Shown piece after piece: positions 8,633 through 16,631 of a DNA stretch of 64,000 nt. The position numbers and the translations under genes were made by a program. The first letter of the stretch is position 1. Every line of letters begins with the position of its first letter. This DNA is from CAVQZA01 sp963718355 (GTDB lineage Bacteria > Actinomycetota > Thermoleophilia > Gaiellales > Gaiellaceae), in assembly GCA_963718355.1 (NCBI GenBank), contig CAVQZA010000007.1, positions 62,001 through 126,000 on the forward strand. Reading direction: 5' to 3'. The notes beneath the pieces were generated by a model, which made no database searches, had not been told where the DNA came from, and saw nothing but the letters and a program-made list of their open reading frames with translations.

Positions 8633-9354
8633 GAGAGGTACGGCTTCGGCTCGGTGGGGCGGACGCCCGTCAGCACCGCGCGCTGCCAGCCGGTGTGGCG
8701 CGAGTACACGCTTTCGACCGCTACATCCGTGAAGCCGACCATCTCGAGCCAGCTCTTCAGAGCCTGACGTGACGGCAGGTGCGTGATCGTGCGCTGGCCG
8801 CGGTAGAGGTCCGGCCAGTGCACCTCGACGGCGTTCAGCTTCGCGAGGCGGCGGCTGCGGGTCGTGGCGCTCTCGATCACGACGAGCCCGTTCGGGCGGG
8901 CGAGGTGGAAGAGCCGCCGCAGGAGCCGCAGCTGCTCGACGTTGTGGTAGACGACGCCGAGGCACCAGATCAGGTCGAAGGTGCCGAGCTCCGCGAGCTC
9001 GTCCGCTGAGAGGTACATCAGGTTCCCGGTCACGTAGCGGGTCGGTGCGATCGCCTCGATCTCCGCGAGCCAGCGCTGCACCAGGTCGTCCTTTTCGGGC
9101 AGGTCGAGCAAGGTCAGCTCGGCCGGCGCGAGGCCGGCGAGCAGCCGCGAGTCCTCGCCGTGCTTGGGCCCGATCTCCAGGATCCGCGCGCCGCGGAAGC
9201 GGTCGAGGCGCCCCGAGCGGCGCAGGGTCTCGAAGACGATCCGCTCCTGCGTCTCGGTGAGCCGCTTCGGGTCCGAGAGCCGCCACCAGGAGGCGCGAGC
9301 GCGGACATAGGAGCTCCAGACGCGGGAGCCGAGGGTGCGGGGCTGCGCGTCCAG
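8584..9354 (-). CDS. SAM-dependent methyltransferase (CmoB/Methyltransf_9-like), probable CTG start
   Basis: A 256-residue methyltransferase. Motif I is ARILEIGPKHGEDS (about residues 49-62). FDLIWCLGVVYHN and GLVVIESAT follow, then WPDLYRG and PSRQALKSWLEMVGF, an arrangement recalling the CmoB/DUF1698 group. A shorter start (TTG 9111) would delete motif I. The frame is open back to a TAG at 9379, but that stretch contains no ATG, GTG or TTG. A CTG at 9354 lies exactly 6 bases after a TATGCT -10, so I take CTG as a leaderless start. The 3' end overlaps the convergent ligase gene. The target is probably a sugar or glycolipid, by context. Confidence 0.75.
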   Translation of the reverse strand: MDAQPRTLGSRVWSSYVRARASWWRLSDPKRLTETQERIVFETLRRSGRLDRFRGARILEIGPKHGEDSRLLAGLAPAELTLLDLPEKDDLVQRWLAEIEAIAPTRYVTGNLMYLSADELAELGTFDLIWCLGVVYHNVEQLRLLRRLFHLARPNGLVVIESATTRSRRLAKLNAVEVHWPDLYRGQRTITHLPSRQALKSWLEMVGFTDVAVESVYSRHTGWQRAVLTGVRPTEPKPYLSYVGEDAPPWVAGDAT

Positions 9355-9360
9355 ATCGCC

Positions 9361-9366
9361 AGCATA
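9361..9366 (-). promoter_or_regulatory. Candidate leaderless -10 (TATGCT) for methyltransferase at 9354
   Basis: TATGCT on the minus strand, 6 bases before CTG 9354. It supports this unusual start, because no standard start codon exists in the open frame that would keep motif I. Confidence 0.5.
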
Positions 9367-9379
9367 TCGCTCGCTCCAC

Positions 9380-9385
9380 TAGCGT
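9380..9385 (+). promoter_or_regulatory. Candidate leaderless -10 (TAGCGT) for glycosyltransferase at 9393
   Basis: TAGCGT, 7 bases before ATG 9393. The divergent -10 hexamers for 9354 and 9393 are only 13 bases apart. Confidence 0.5.
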
Positions 9386-9392
9386 TCGGGAC

Positions 9393-10415
9393 ATGAAGGT
9401 CGCTGTTCTGACGACGTCGTATCCCCGCCACAAGGGCGATTCCGCAGGGCGGTTCGTCGCCGATGCGGTCGAGCGCGTGCGGGCGCGCGGAGTCGACGTC
9501 GAGGTCGTCTCGCCGTCGTCGTTCGAGCACCACGGAATCGCGTACGGCTCGGGGATCGTCGGCAACCTGCGCGAGCGCCCGCGGCTCGCGCTCTACCTCC
9601 CGTCGATGCAGCGAAACTTCCGCCGCGCCGCGCGCGAGGCGGCGGCCGACGCTGACCTCGTCCATGCGCACTGGCTGTCGTCGGGCGGCGTCGCGATGTC
9701 CCTCGGGAAGCCCTACGTCGTCCAGGTGTGGGGCACGGATCTCGAGATCGCGCGGCGGCTGCCGCTGCTGGCCAAGCCGATCCTGCGCAGGGCCGATCTC
9801 GTGATCGCGGCCTCGCAGGCGCTCGCGACCGAGGCCGAGCGCCTGGGCGCGCGCGAGGTGCGCGTGATCCCGAGCGGCGTGGACATCCCGGCATCCGTTC
9901 CCGCGCAGGAGGACCCGCCGCACGTCCTCTTCGCGGGCAGGCTCTCGCGGGAGAAGGGAATCCTCGACCTCGTACAGGCCGCAGAGGGGATTCCGCTCGT
10001 CGTCGCCGGTGACGGCCCGCTCCGCGACCAGGTGCCCGGTGCGCTCGGGATGGTGCCCCACCACGACCTCCTGCCGATGTATGGCCGCGCGTCCGTCTTC
10101 GCCTGCCCGTCGCACCGCGAGGGCTTCGGCGTGGCGTGCGCCGAGGCGATGGCGGCCGGGCGGCCCGTGGTTGCGGGCGCGGTGGGCGGCCTGCTCGACC
10201 TCGTCGTCGACGGCGAGACGGGCCTCCTCGTCGAGCCGGGCGACGTGACAGGCCTCAGAGCCGCGCTCGAGCGGCTGCTCGGCGACGCCGAGCTCAGGCA
10301 GCGCCTCGGCGATGCCGGGCGGGAGCGGGCGGCCAGGCACTTCGCGTGGCGGCCGGTGACCGACGCGACGCTGATCGCCTACGACGACGTCCTGCACCCG
10401 GTCGCGGTCGCATGA
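9393..10415 (+). CDS. Glycosyltransferase family 4
   Basis: A 340-residue GT-B transferase. The N-terminus MKVAVLTTSYPRHKGDSAGRF is classical GT4. ADLVHAHWLSSGG and VVQVWGTDLEIARR follow, then VIPSGVDIP at the interdomain linker and VLFAGRLSREKGILDLVQAA at the start of the nucleotide-sugar domain. Near residue 245, HREGFGVACAEAMAAGRPVV carries the E-x7-E donor-binding block. It transfers a sugar from an NDP-sugar to a lipid-linked glycan in the cytoplasm; the sugar is unknown. The stop overlaps the next ATG (ATGA), coupling it to the exostosin-like gene. Confidence 0.9.
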   Translation: MKVAVLTTSYPRHKGDSAGRFVADAVERVRARGVDVEVVSPSSFEHHGIAYGSGIVGNLRERPRLALYLPSMQRNFRRAAREAAADADLVHAHWLSSGGVAMSLGKPYVVQVWGTDLEIARRLPLLAKPILRRADLVIAASQALATEAERLGAREVRVIPSGVDIPASVPAQEDPPHVLFAGRLSREKGILDLVQAAEGIPLVVAGDGPLRDQVPGALGMVPHHDLLPMYGRASVFACPSHREGFGVACAEAMAAGRPVVAGAVGGLLDLVVDGETGLLVEPGDVTGLRAALERLLGDAELRQRLGDAGRERAARHFAWRPVTDATLIAYDDVLHPVAVA

Positions 10416-11251
10416 GCCGACGACTCGCCTTCTCGAGGCGGACGCCGGAGCCGGTGCGGATCGAGTTCCCGGCCGATTACGACCTGGCCCCGGAGGACCC
10501 GTCGTTCATCACGGGAAACGGGATCGCCCAGCGCTGCCGCTTCGTCCTCAACTACCACGGCTTCACGGTCAACGAGGGCGTCGACAACGACTGTCACTTC
10601 TGCAAGACCGACTTCCTCGACGAGTTCTTCGCGGACCACGCACCTCGCCGCTCCTTCGTCCTCTTCACCGCCAACAGCGACCACCCGATCGACGGGCGCT
10701 ACGAGCGGTACCTGCGGCGGCGGAAGCTCAGGGCCTGGTTCGCGATGAACGTCGAGCTGGAGCACCCGAAGCTCCATCCGATCCCGATCGGGCTCGCGAA
10801 TCCGCACTGGCCGCACGGCAACACCGCGGCGCTGAAGCGGGTCCAGGCCTCGCCCGCGGCGAAGACGCGCCTCTTCGACACGAGCTTCTCGCTCGCGACG
10901 AATCCCGAGGTGCGCCGCTACTGCGTCGAGCAGACCGGCCTCGACGTGACGCCGCCGCGCCCGTTCGAGGAGTACCTGCACCAGCTCTCGGGCGCGTACT
11001 TCTGCATCTCGCCCCGCGGCAACGGGATCGACTGCCATCGCACCTGGGAGGCGCTCTACCTGCGGACGGTCCCGGTCGTCACGCGCAGCGTCCTCACCGA
11101 CCGCCATCCCGACCTGCCGCTGATCGTGCTCGACGACTGGGCCGAGTTCAGGGCGATCGAGTTCACGAAGGAGCTCTACGAACGGACGTGGGGCGACTGG
11201 AGCCCCGACTCGCTCAGCCTCGACTCGTATCTGGCCCGCATACTCGCCTAG
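10412..11251 (+). CDS. Exostosin-like glycosyltransferase family protein
   Basis: A 279-residue protein without membrane segments. The C-terminal half has FCISPRGNGIDCHRTWEALYLRTVPVV (about residues 190-217). This matches the exostosin (GT47/GT64-related) element where a PRG-x4-R-EAL-G/R-PV block binds the nucleotide sugar. The N-terminal half has LFTANSDHPID and HPIPIGLANPHW, frequent in bacterial exostosin-like proteins. Several Cys residues (NDCHFCKTD) could bind metal or form a disulfide. Translationally coupled to the GT4 gene before it; its TAG stop forms the start of the next promoter hexamer. A glycan transferase is the best guess. Confidence 0.65.
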   Translation: MSRRLAFSRRTPEPVRIEFPADYDLAPEDPSFITGNGIAQRCRFVLNYHGFTVNEGVDNDCHFCKTDFLDEFFADHAPRRSFVLFTANSDHPIDGRYERYLRRRKLRAWFAMNVELEHPKLHPIPIGLANPHWPHGNTAALKRVQASPAAKTRLFDTSFSLATNPEVRRYCVEQTGLDVTPPRPFEEYLHQLSGAYFCISPRGNGIDCHRTWEALYLRTVPVVTRSVLTDRHPDLPLIVLDDWAEFRAIEFTKELYERTWGDWSPDSLSLDSYLARILA

Positions 11252-11254
11252 ATT
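11249..11254 (+). promoter_or_regulatory. Candidate leaderless -10 (TAGATT) for GT2 at 11261
   Basis: TAGATT, 6 bases before ATG 11261. The first three bases are the TAG stop codon of the preceding gene, so terminator codon and -10 share sequence. Confidence 0.5.
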
Positions 11255-11260
11255 TAGGCG

Positions 11261-12415
11261 ATGCCGTCGAAGTTCGAGGTCTCGGTGGTGATCCCGTGCC
11301 TCAACGAGGCGGCGACGCTCGGCGTCTGCATCGAGAAGGCGCAGGACTGTCTCCGGCGACTCGAGGTCCAGGGCGAGGTCGTGGTCGCCGACAACGGCAG
11401 CTCGGACGGCTCGTCGGTGATCGCGATCGCCCGCGGCGCTCGGCTGGTCGAAGTCGCTGAGCCCGGCTATGGCAGCGCACTTGCCGGGGGCATCGCGGCG
11501 GCCGACGGCGAGTTCGTGATCATGGGCGACGCCGACGACAGCTACGACTTCTCGCGGCTCGACGACTTCGTCCTGCGCCTGCGCGAGGGGAACGACCTCG
11601 TCGTGGGCAACCGCTTTCTCGGCGGGATCGAGCCGGGCGCGATGCCGCTGCTCCACCGGCGCCTCGGCAACCCGGCCTTGACCCTGATCGGCAAGCGGCT
11701 CTTCCGCACGCCGTGCGGCGACATCTACTGCGGCCTGCGGGGGTTCCGGCGCTCGGCGATCCAGGAGCTCGACCTGCGCTCGACCGGCATGGAGTTCGCG
11801 ATCGAGATGGTGGTCAAGGCGAGCCTCCACGGCCTGCGCGTCGCCGAGGTGCCGACCACGCTGGAGCCGGACGGCCGCGGGCGCCCGCCGCACCTGAGGA
11901 CGTGGCGCGACGGCTGGCGCAGCCTCCGCTTCCTGCTCCTCTACAGCCCGAACTGGCTCTTCCTCTACCCCGGCCTGGTGATGATGGCCTGCGGCGTGGC
12001 GGCGACGGTGCTCCTCGCGCTGCGTCCGCGCACGATCGGCGGCGTGACGTTCGACGTGCACACGCTGCTCTACGCTGTGGTCGCGGTGATCATCGGCTAC
12101 CAGGCGGTCATCTTCTCGGCCGGCGCGAAGCTCTTCGCCGTCTCGGAGGGGCTCCTACCGCCGAGCCCGCGCTGGACGCGCTTCTTCAGCGTCGCGACGC
12201 TCGAGATCGGGCTCCTGGTCGGCGCCCTGCTCGTGGCCGTCGGCCTCGCGGGGTCGATCTATGCGGTGGTGCACTGGGAGAGCGCTTCGTTCGGCCCGCT
12301 CGATTACGCGGACACGCTCCGGGTCGTGATCCCGTCCGCAGCGCTCCTCACGCTCGGGTCGCAGACCGTGTTGGCCGCTTTCTTCCTCAGCCTCCTCGGG
12401 TTGAAGCGCCGGTGA
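11261..12415 (+). CDS. Polyprenyl-phosphate sugar transferase, GT2 (DPM1/GtrB-like)
   Basis: A 384-residue protein. The N-terminal GT-A domain (about 1-230) starts VSVVIPCLNEAATLG and has VVADNGSSDGS, MGDADDSYDF (DxD metal/nucleotide site), a GNRFLGGIEPGAMP loop and the DIYCGLRGFRRSAI acceptor segment typical of dolichyl/undecaprenyl-phosphate glycosyltransferases. About four transmembrane segments follow (240-384). Such enzymes load glucose, mannose or a modified hexose onto polyprenyl phosphate for use by GT-C proteins outside the membrane; several GT-C-like proteins are encoded nearby. GTGA overlap with the following methyltransferase. Confidence 0.85.
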   Translation: MPSKFEVSVVIPCLNEAATLGVCIEKAQDCLRRLEVQGEVVVADNGSSDGSSVIAIARGARLVEVAEPGYGSALAGGIAAADGEFVIMGDADDSYDFSRLDDFVLRLREGNDLVVGNRFLGGIEPGAMPLLHRRLGNPALTLIGKRLFRTPCGDIYCGLRGFRRSAIQELDLRSTGMEFAIEMVVKASLHGLRVAEVPTTLEPDGRGRPPHLRTWRDGWRSLRFLLLYSPNWLFLYPGLVMMACGVAATVLLALRPRTIGGVTFDVHTLLYAVVAVIIGYQAVIFSAGAKLFAVSEGLLPPSPRWTRFFSVATLEIGLLVGALLVAVGLAGSIYAVVHWESASFGPLDYADTLRVVIPSAALLTLGSQTVLAAFFLSLLGLKRR

Positions 12416-13047
12416 GAGGCTTCTCGCGGCTTCACAGCGGCTACGTCCATCAAAGGCGAACCGACGTCCTGAGCGGCCACCTCGCAGAGCTGCTCCCGGC
12501 TGGAGTCTCGGTGCTCGACGTGGGCGCCGGTGACGGACTGATCGCCCGGAAGCTCCTTGATCGCCGGCCCGATCTGGAGCTGACCGCCGTCGAGGTGCTC
12601 GTCCGATCCGAGACGCACGTGCCGGTGACGCCGTTCGACGGCGACCACCTTCCCTTTGGCGATGGCGCTTTCGAAGCGGTGATCCTCGTCGACGTCCTCC
12701 ACCACGCGCGCGATCCGCTCGAGCTCCTGCGTGAGGCGCTGCGGGTCTCACGCGGGCTGCTCGTCGTCAAGGACGTGACGACGAAGGGTTTTCTCGCGGC
12801 GCCTACGCTCGATCTGATGGAGCGCCTCGCCAACACCGAGCACGGAATCAGGATGCCCGACACGTTCTGGAGCCCCGCGGAGTGGGCAGACGCGCTGCGG
12901 CGGCTCGGGCTGACGGCGGAGGTATGGCAGACGAGGATCGGCCTCTACCCGTTTCCGGCCAACCTCGTGTTCGAGCGGTCATTTCACTTCGTCGCCCGGC
13001 TGCGTGCCGGCGACTGCCCAGAGCGACTGGCCGAACGGCAGTCCTAG
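12412..13047 (+). CDS. SAM-dependent methyltransferase (type 11)
   Basis: A 211-residue class I methyltransferase starting at GTG 12412 inside the preceding stop (GTGA). Motif I is VSVLDVGAGDGLIARKLL (about residues 31-48). FDGDHLPFGDGAFEAVILVDVLHHARDP forms motifs II and post-II, and LLVVKDV motif III. The start removes a long Arg/Ala/Pro stretch that is only the shadow of the GT2 gene. Coupling to the polyprenyl-phosphate sugar transferase suggests the substrate is a lipid-linked sugar or carrier. The last 69 bases overlap the convergent methyltransferase gene. Confidence 0.8.
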   Translation: MRGFSRLHSGYVHQRRTDVLSGHLAELLPAGVSVLDVGAGDGLIARKLLDRRPDLELTAVEVLVRSETHVPVTPFDGDHLPFGDGAFEAVILVDVLHHARDPLELLREALRVSRGLLVVKDVTTKGFLAAPTLDLMERLANTEHGIRMPDTFWSPAEWADALRRLGLTAEVWQTRIGLYPFPANLVFERSFHFVARLRAGDCPERLAERQS

Positions 13048-13692
13048 GCGATCGAGCGGCCGCACGAGCGGCACCAGCCGGTCGAAGGCGCGCGTCCCTC
13101 GCACCGAGAGCGTATGCCTGCGCAGCAGCCGCATCGAGACGAGCCAGCCGAGCCCGCCGATCGGGTTCACGTACCTGACTTCGGTGGCCCCGAGGCCGCA
13201 CTTGCGAAGCACTTGCTCCAGGCTCCGGCGGTCGTACCGTCGCTCGTGCCCGACGGCCTCGTCGAAGGGCGACCAGAGCGAGGCGTGCGCCGGCACGAGC
13301 AGGAGCAGGTGGCCGCGGGGGGTCAGCAGGTCGCGGAAGCGCCGTAACGCCTCGCCGTCGTCGTGGATGTGCTCGAGGACGTTGAAGCAGATGATCGAGT
13401 CGAACCCGCGCGGCGGCGCCGAGGCCAGGTCGCCGTTCACGACCTCGACGTTGCGCCGGTCGGCGAAGCGAGCGGCGAGCCGCTCCGCGAAGACGGGATC
13501 CGGCTCGAGCGCCACGACGGTGGAGGCGCGCGCCGCGGCGAGCTCCGTGAACGTCCCGATCCCGGCGCCGACGTCGAGCACCGAGGTGCCGAGGTAGGGC
13601 AGCGCCCGCCCGAACAGCCAGGCGTTGTAGTTGCGCGCACCGGCGAGCTCGAGCAGGACCTCGTCGTGATTCGGCGCGTAGGCGGATGCCAC
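12979..13692 (-). CDS. SAM-dependent methyltransferase (type 12)
   Basis: A 237-residue protein starting at GTG 13692. Motif I VLDVGAGIGTFTEL begins near residue 40. ALEPDP, NGDLASAP, FDSIICFNVLEHIHDDGEALR and HLLLLVPAHASLWSPFDEAVGHERRY follow. The last element is the extended loop frequent in methyltransferases beside DPM1-like transferases and GT-C proteins. Read from a leaderless promoter that overlaps the divergent promoter of the 13716 gene. Its 3' end overlaps the end of the plus-strand methyltransferase. Substrate unknown; lipid-linked sugar likely by context. Confidence 0.8.
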   Translation of the reverse strand: MASAYAPNHDEVLLELAGARNYNAWLFGRALPYLGTSVLDVGAGIGTFTELAAARASTVVALEPDPVFAERLAARFADRRNVEVVNGDLASAPPRGFDSIICFNVLEHIHDDGEALRRFRDLLTPRGHLLLLVPAHASLWSPFDEAVGHERRYDRRSLEQVLRKCGLGATEVRYVNPIGGLGWLVSMRLLRRHTLSVRGTRAFDRLVPLVRPLDRLGLPFGQSLWAVAGTQPGDEVK

Positions 13693-13700
13693 TGTCGCTG

Positions 13701-13706
13701 TATCCT
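13701..13706 (+). promoter_or_regulatory. Candidate -10 (TATCCT) for membrane protein at 13716
   Basis: TATCCT, 9 bases before TTG 13716. It overlaps five of the six bases of the opposing -10 (13702-13707), a shared bidirectional core promoter. Confidence 0.5.
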
Positions 13707-13707
13707 A
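13702..13707 (-). promoter_or_regulatory. Candidate -10 (TAGGAT) for methyltransferase at 13692
   Basis: TAGGAT on the minus strand, 9 bases before GTG 13692. Spacing is identical to that of the opposing promoter, so the two starts are placed symmetrically about one element. Confidence 0.5.
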
Positions 13708-13715
13708 GGCGCCTC

Positions 13716-15267
13716 TTGGCTCGCACCTGGTTGCGGTTGGAAGAGTTCGCCGGGACCCGGCGCGCCGCCGCCGTCTGTTTCGTCGCCGCGCTGGCCGTGT
13801 TCGGGGTCCAGAGCATCGCCTGGCCGCTCGTCGGCGGCCGCGACGGGACGACGTACCTCATGTACTACCTGGACATGTGGCATTCGCGGCCCGCGTACCC
13901 GGAACTGATGCTGTTCCGGACGCCGCTCGCGCCGCTCGTGTTCGGGCCGCTGCTCCAGCTCGGGGGAGCAACGCTGGCGGAGCTCGCGATGGCCTTCGCG
14001 TACGCCGTCTCGGTGCTCGCTTTCGCGGCTGCCGCGCTCAGCTTCGGGCGGCGCTGCGCTCTCCTGACGGCCGTGGCGCTGCTGCTGTATCCGGGTTACG
14101 GCGCACTCTTCCACCAGGTGTCGAGCGACGCGGTCTTCGCACTCGTGTTCGCGCTCTGGACGCTCGGCGTCGCGCGGGCGATGCTCGCGCCGGCGACCTG
14201 GAAGTTTGCGGCGCTCGGCGTCTGCGTGGTCGCGCTCGTCCTGGCGAGGCCAAGCTCGCAGGCGCTGCTGGTCTTCGCCCTGGCGCCGCTGCTCCTGTCC
14301 GCACCCTGGCGCAAGCGGCTCACATGGAGCGCCGCCTACCTCGGCGTCGCGCTCGCGCTCACGGCGGGCTACGCCCTCTACAACGACCTCCGTTACAGCG
14401 ACTTCACCGTCGCCCGCGCGGGCAATGCAGCGGTGCCGTTCTACCGCGTCTTCCGCATGGAGCACATCGTCAGGCCGCAGAACGGGCCGGCGTCACGCTC
14501 GCTCGCACGAGCGGTTCAGCGCGACCTGCTGACGCTGCCGCAGTATCGGCATCAGCACGTCTCGCTCGACCAGTTCTTCGCGCAGGCCGGCGACAACGAG
14601 TGGGGTGACCTCATCGTCCTCTCTGATCGGGACTGGGGCTGGGGCAGCAACTACTCGATCCTGCGGCGCGTTGCGCTCGAGGCGATTGCGAAGCATCCGA
14701 AGCTCTACGCCCAGGACGTCGTGGACACCTCTCGCTTTGCGCTCGTCGCGCCGTATACCTGGCACGTCGCGAGTCGAGCCGTCCGCCGGGCGGCCACGGG
14801 CCAGCCGAGCGCCGCGCCGGGGACGAGTCTCCGAGCTCGGCGGAATCCTGTGGTGGCTCGCGTCCACCTCGGACGGGCACATCACCTCACAGCCCGGGCG
14901 GCTCGTCTGGAGCACGCCGCAGGGTCAGGCTCACGCCGACTGGCTGCTGCGGGCGGCGAACCGGCTCGGGGCGGATCTGCCGAACCGTGACGGCTCCGCG
15001 AGCCTGAGCCGCCTCCTGAACCGGCTCTCGCGCCTCTACCCGCGCATGGCGATCTGGCTGGCGGTCGGGCTCGTCGCGCTGCTCGTGCGTCGTCCGAACG
15101 GCAAGCGCGCTCTCCTCGTGATCGTCGGCCTTCCTCTCGCGCTGCTGGTGGGTACGCTCCTCGGCATGCCTCCGGCACTCGAGTATCGCGTCCCCTTCGA
15201 TCCGGCCTTCGTGCTCTTCGGGCTCGCGGCCCTGACCGGAATCCGGCCCGCCCGGGACAGGGCCTGA
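13716..15267 (+). CDS. Multi-pass GT-C/GT39-like membrane protein (one frameshift)
   Basis: A membrane protein of about 516 residues after repair. Hydrophobic segments run through about residues 15-230, the first loop has the acidic GGRDGTTYLMYYLDM (a position matching catalytic Asp of GT39/ArnT-like enzymes), then a soluble exterior part and more membrane segments at the end. The frame is broken near 14819-14822 (GGGG): dropping one G joins PSAAPG to RVSELGGILWW, and the total length becomes divisible by three. The start TTG 13716 is chosen from its -10 spacing; ATG 13686 would lie inside the opposing gene. Two bases separate it from the SGNH hydrolase gene. Likely a polyprenyl-dependent sugar transferase. 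Confidence 0.65.
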
Positions 15268-15269
15268 GC

Positions 15270-16031
15270 GTGCCCTCCGAGGTCCGGCGGGTAGCCGTGC
15301 TCGGGAGCTCGATCAGCCTGGTCGTGCGCCCGCCGGAGGGCGTCGCCTACCCCCGCGTCCTCGAGCGGCTGCTGAACGAGCGCAGCGACGACGAGCTCTG
15401 GCTCGTGAGCAACCTCAGCGGGATCGCGGCGACGGTCGACGAGGTCGGGCTCTACCTGCCGCAGCTCGTCGCCGACCGGCCCGAGGCGATCATCGTCCAC
15501 TACGGCCACGTCGAGGCGATCTTCAGGCCGCAGAGCCTCGCTGCGTGGCACAAGACCTACGGCGTGATCATCGGCGAGTCGCCGCGCGGGGCGGAGGTCA
15601 GGACGGTGCGGCGGAAGATCGCCGGAGCGCGCCGGCGCCTAGGGCTGAGGAAGCAGTGGACGCCGCCGGATCGGTTCAAGCAGACGTTCCACGACACCCT
15701 CCGCTACCTCCGCAAGGAGACCGGCGCGCTGCTGCTCGTGATCGAGGCGAACCCCGGTGACCAGAAGATCGAGGCGTGGGGGCCGGGCTCGCTGGCCGAG
15801 ATCGCGAAGTACAACCGCGTGATGCAGGAGATCGCCGTCGAGCAGGGCGCGACCTGGATCGCCCTCGACGCCGCCCTGCCGGAGCCGCTCGCGACGCTCG
15901 TCCCGGACGGGACGCACTTCACGCCCGAGGGCCATGCGGCCCTGGCCTCAGTGCTCGCCGACGCCGTTCTCGCCGGCCGGGTGGATCCGGACGATGTCGC
16001 GCTGCACCTCGACCTCGAGCGGGAGGCCTGA
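15270..16031 (+). CDS. SGNH/GDSL-like hydrolase family protein
   Basis: A 253-residue protein starting at GTG 15270. It begins VAVLGSSISLVV (block I, candidate nucleophile Ser in GSS). HYGHVEAIF stands where block III normally has G-x-N-D. It ends with PDGTHFTPEGHAAL (block V, Asp-x-x-His catalytic pair). These enzymes often remove or transfer O-acetyl groups on polysaccharides. No signal peptide, so it acts in the cytoplasm or on an intermediate. The block III Asn is replaced (H-Y-G-H), which may alter activity. Likely co-transcribed with the preceding membrane protein; the last 84 bases overlap a convergent gene. Confidence 0.7.
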   Translation: MPSEVRRVAVLGSSISLVVRPPEGVAYPRVLERLLNERSDDELWLVSNLSGIAATVDEVGLYLPQLVADRPEAIIVHYGHVEAIFRPQSLAAWHKTYGVIIGESPRGAEVRTVRRKIAGARRRLGLRKQWTPPDRFKQTFHDTLRYLRKETGALLLVIEANPGDQKIEAWGPGSLAEIAKYNRVMQEIAVEQGATWIALDAALPEPLATLVPDGTHFTPEGHAALASVLADAVLAGRVDPDDVALHLDLEREA

Positions 16032-16607
16032 CTCCTTCACTGCCTTCTCGATCGCGGCGACCGCCGGATAGCCGAGGTCAACACCGAAGAGGCGCGCGTC
16101 GTCGATCAGGATGACGTGCCGGGGCTCGCGGAGCGCCAGGATCGCCTCGAGCTCGTAGAGCAGCGGCGGGTCGTACTTCCCCTTCGCGCTCGTGACCCCT
16201 CCGGCCGAGTAGTGGGCATCGAGCCAGAAGAGTGTCGGCCGGTCGAGCTCGGGCAGCACGCGGTCGAGCTCCTCGGCGCTGTCGCCCTGGCGCACGTGGA
16301 CGTGGCGGTCGAAGACGAAGCGCCACCGCGCTCTGCGGTAGAGCTCCTCGTGCAGCTCGATCGTGTAGACCTCGTCAAAGTCGCGCTGCACCGCGGCGAC
16401 CGTGTCGCCCTGGTAGGTCCCGGTCTCGACGAGGACGCGGCAGCCGAAGCGGCGCGCGTACTCCCGAAGGATCGTGTGCTTCTCGTCGTCCTCGGGCACA
16501 CCCGCCGGAAGCGGGTAGTCCCGCGCGAGCCGCCCCGTGATGCGGATGTAGAGCGGGCGCGCGATTCCCTTGACCGGCACGGGAACGAAACGAAGCAGCC
16601 TGGCCAC
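15948..16607 (-). CDS. Class I SAM-dependent methyltransferase-like protein
   Basis: A 219-residue protein. RVLVETGTYQGDTVAAV (about residues 56-72) is motif I in the E-T-G-T-Y-x-G-D form seen in a group of small methyltransferase-like proteins of polysaccharide clusters. YTIELHEELYRRA is the acidic beta-2 element, FWLDAHYSAGG the metal/substrate loop and VILIDDARLFG a late strand. GTG 16607 is chosen because a TAGCAT -10 lies 7 bases upstream; the longer open frame is antisense to coding sequence. Divergent from the GT2 gene at 16632, with only 24 bases between start codons. Substrate unknown. Confidence 0.7.
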   Translation of the reverse strand: MARLLRFVPVPVKGIARPLYIRITGRLARDYPLPAGVPEDDEKHTILREYARRFGCRVLVETGTYQGDTVAAVQRDFDEVYTIELHEELYRRARWRFVFDRHVHVRQGDSAEELDRVLPELDRPTLFWLDAHYSAGGVTSAKGKYDPPLLYELEAILALREPRHVILIDDARLFGVDLGYPAVAAIEKAVKESGLPLEVEVQRDIVRIHPAGENGVGEH

Positions 16608-16614
16608 GGCGTCG

Positions 16615-16620
16615 ATGCTA
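16615..16620 (-). promoter_or_regulatory. Candidate leaderless -10 (TAGCAT) for 16607 gene
   Basis: TAGCAT on the minus strand, 7 bases before GTG 16607. It overlaps by two bases the weaker plus-strand hexamer TACAAG (16619-16624), which is 7 bases before ATG 16632. Confidence 0.45.
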
Positions 16621-16631
16621 CAAGAGGGCGG

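Noticed and set aside
7142..9565. An 807-codon open frame on the minus strand
   Set aside because: It is antisense to the GT4 and ligase-like genes, has Arg/Glu/His-rich shadow composition, and shows no domain; high-GC DNA makes such frames common.
10379..12061. Minus-strand 560-codon frame opposite the GT2 at 11261
   Set aside because: No motif, charged low-complexity composition, and the plus-strand gene is clearly real.
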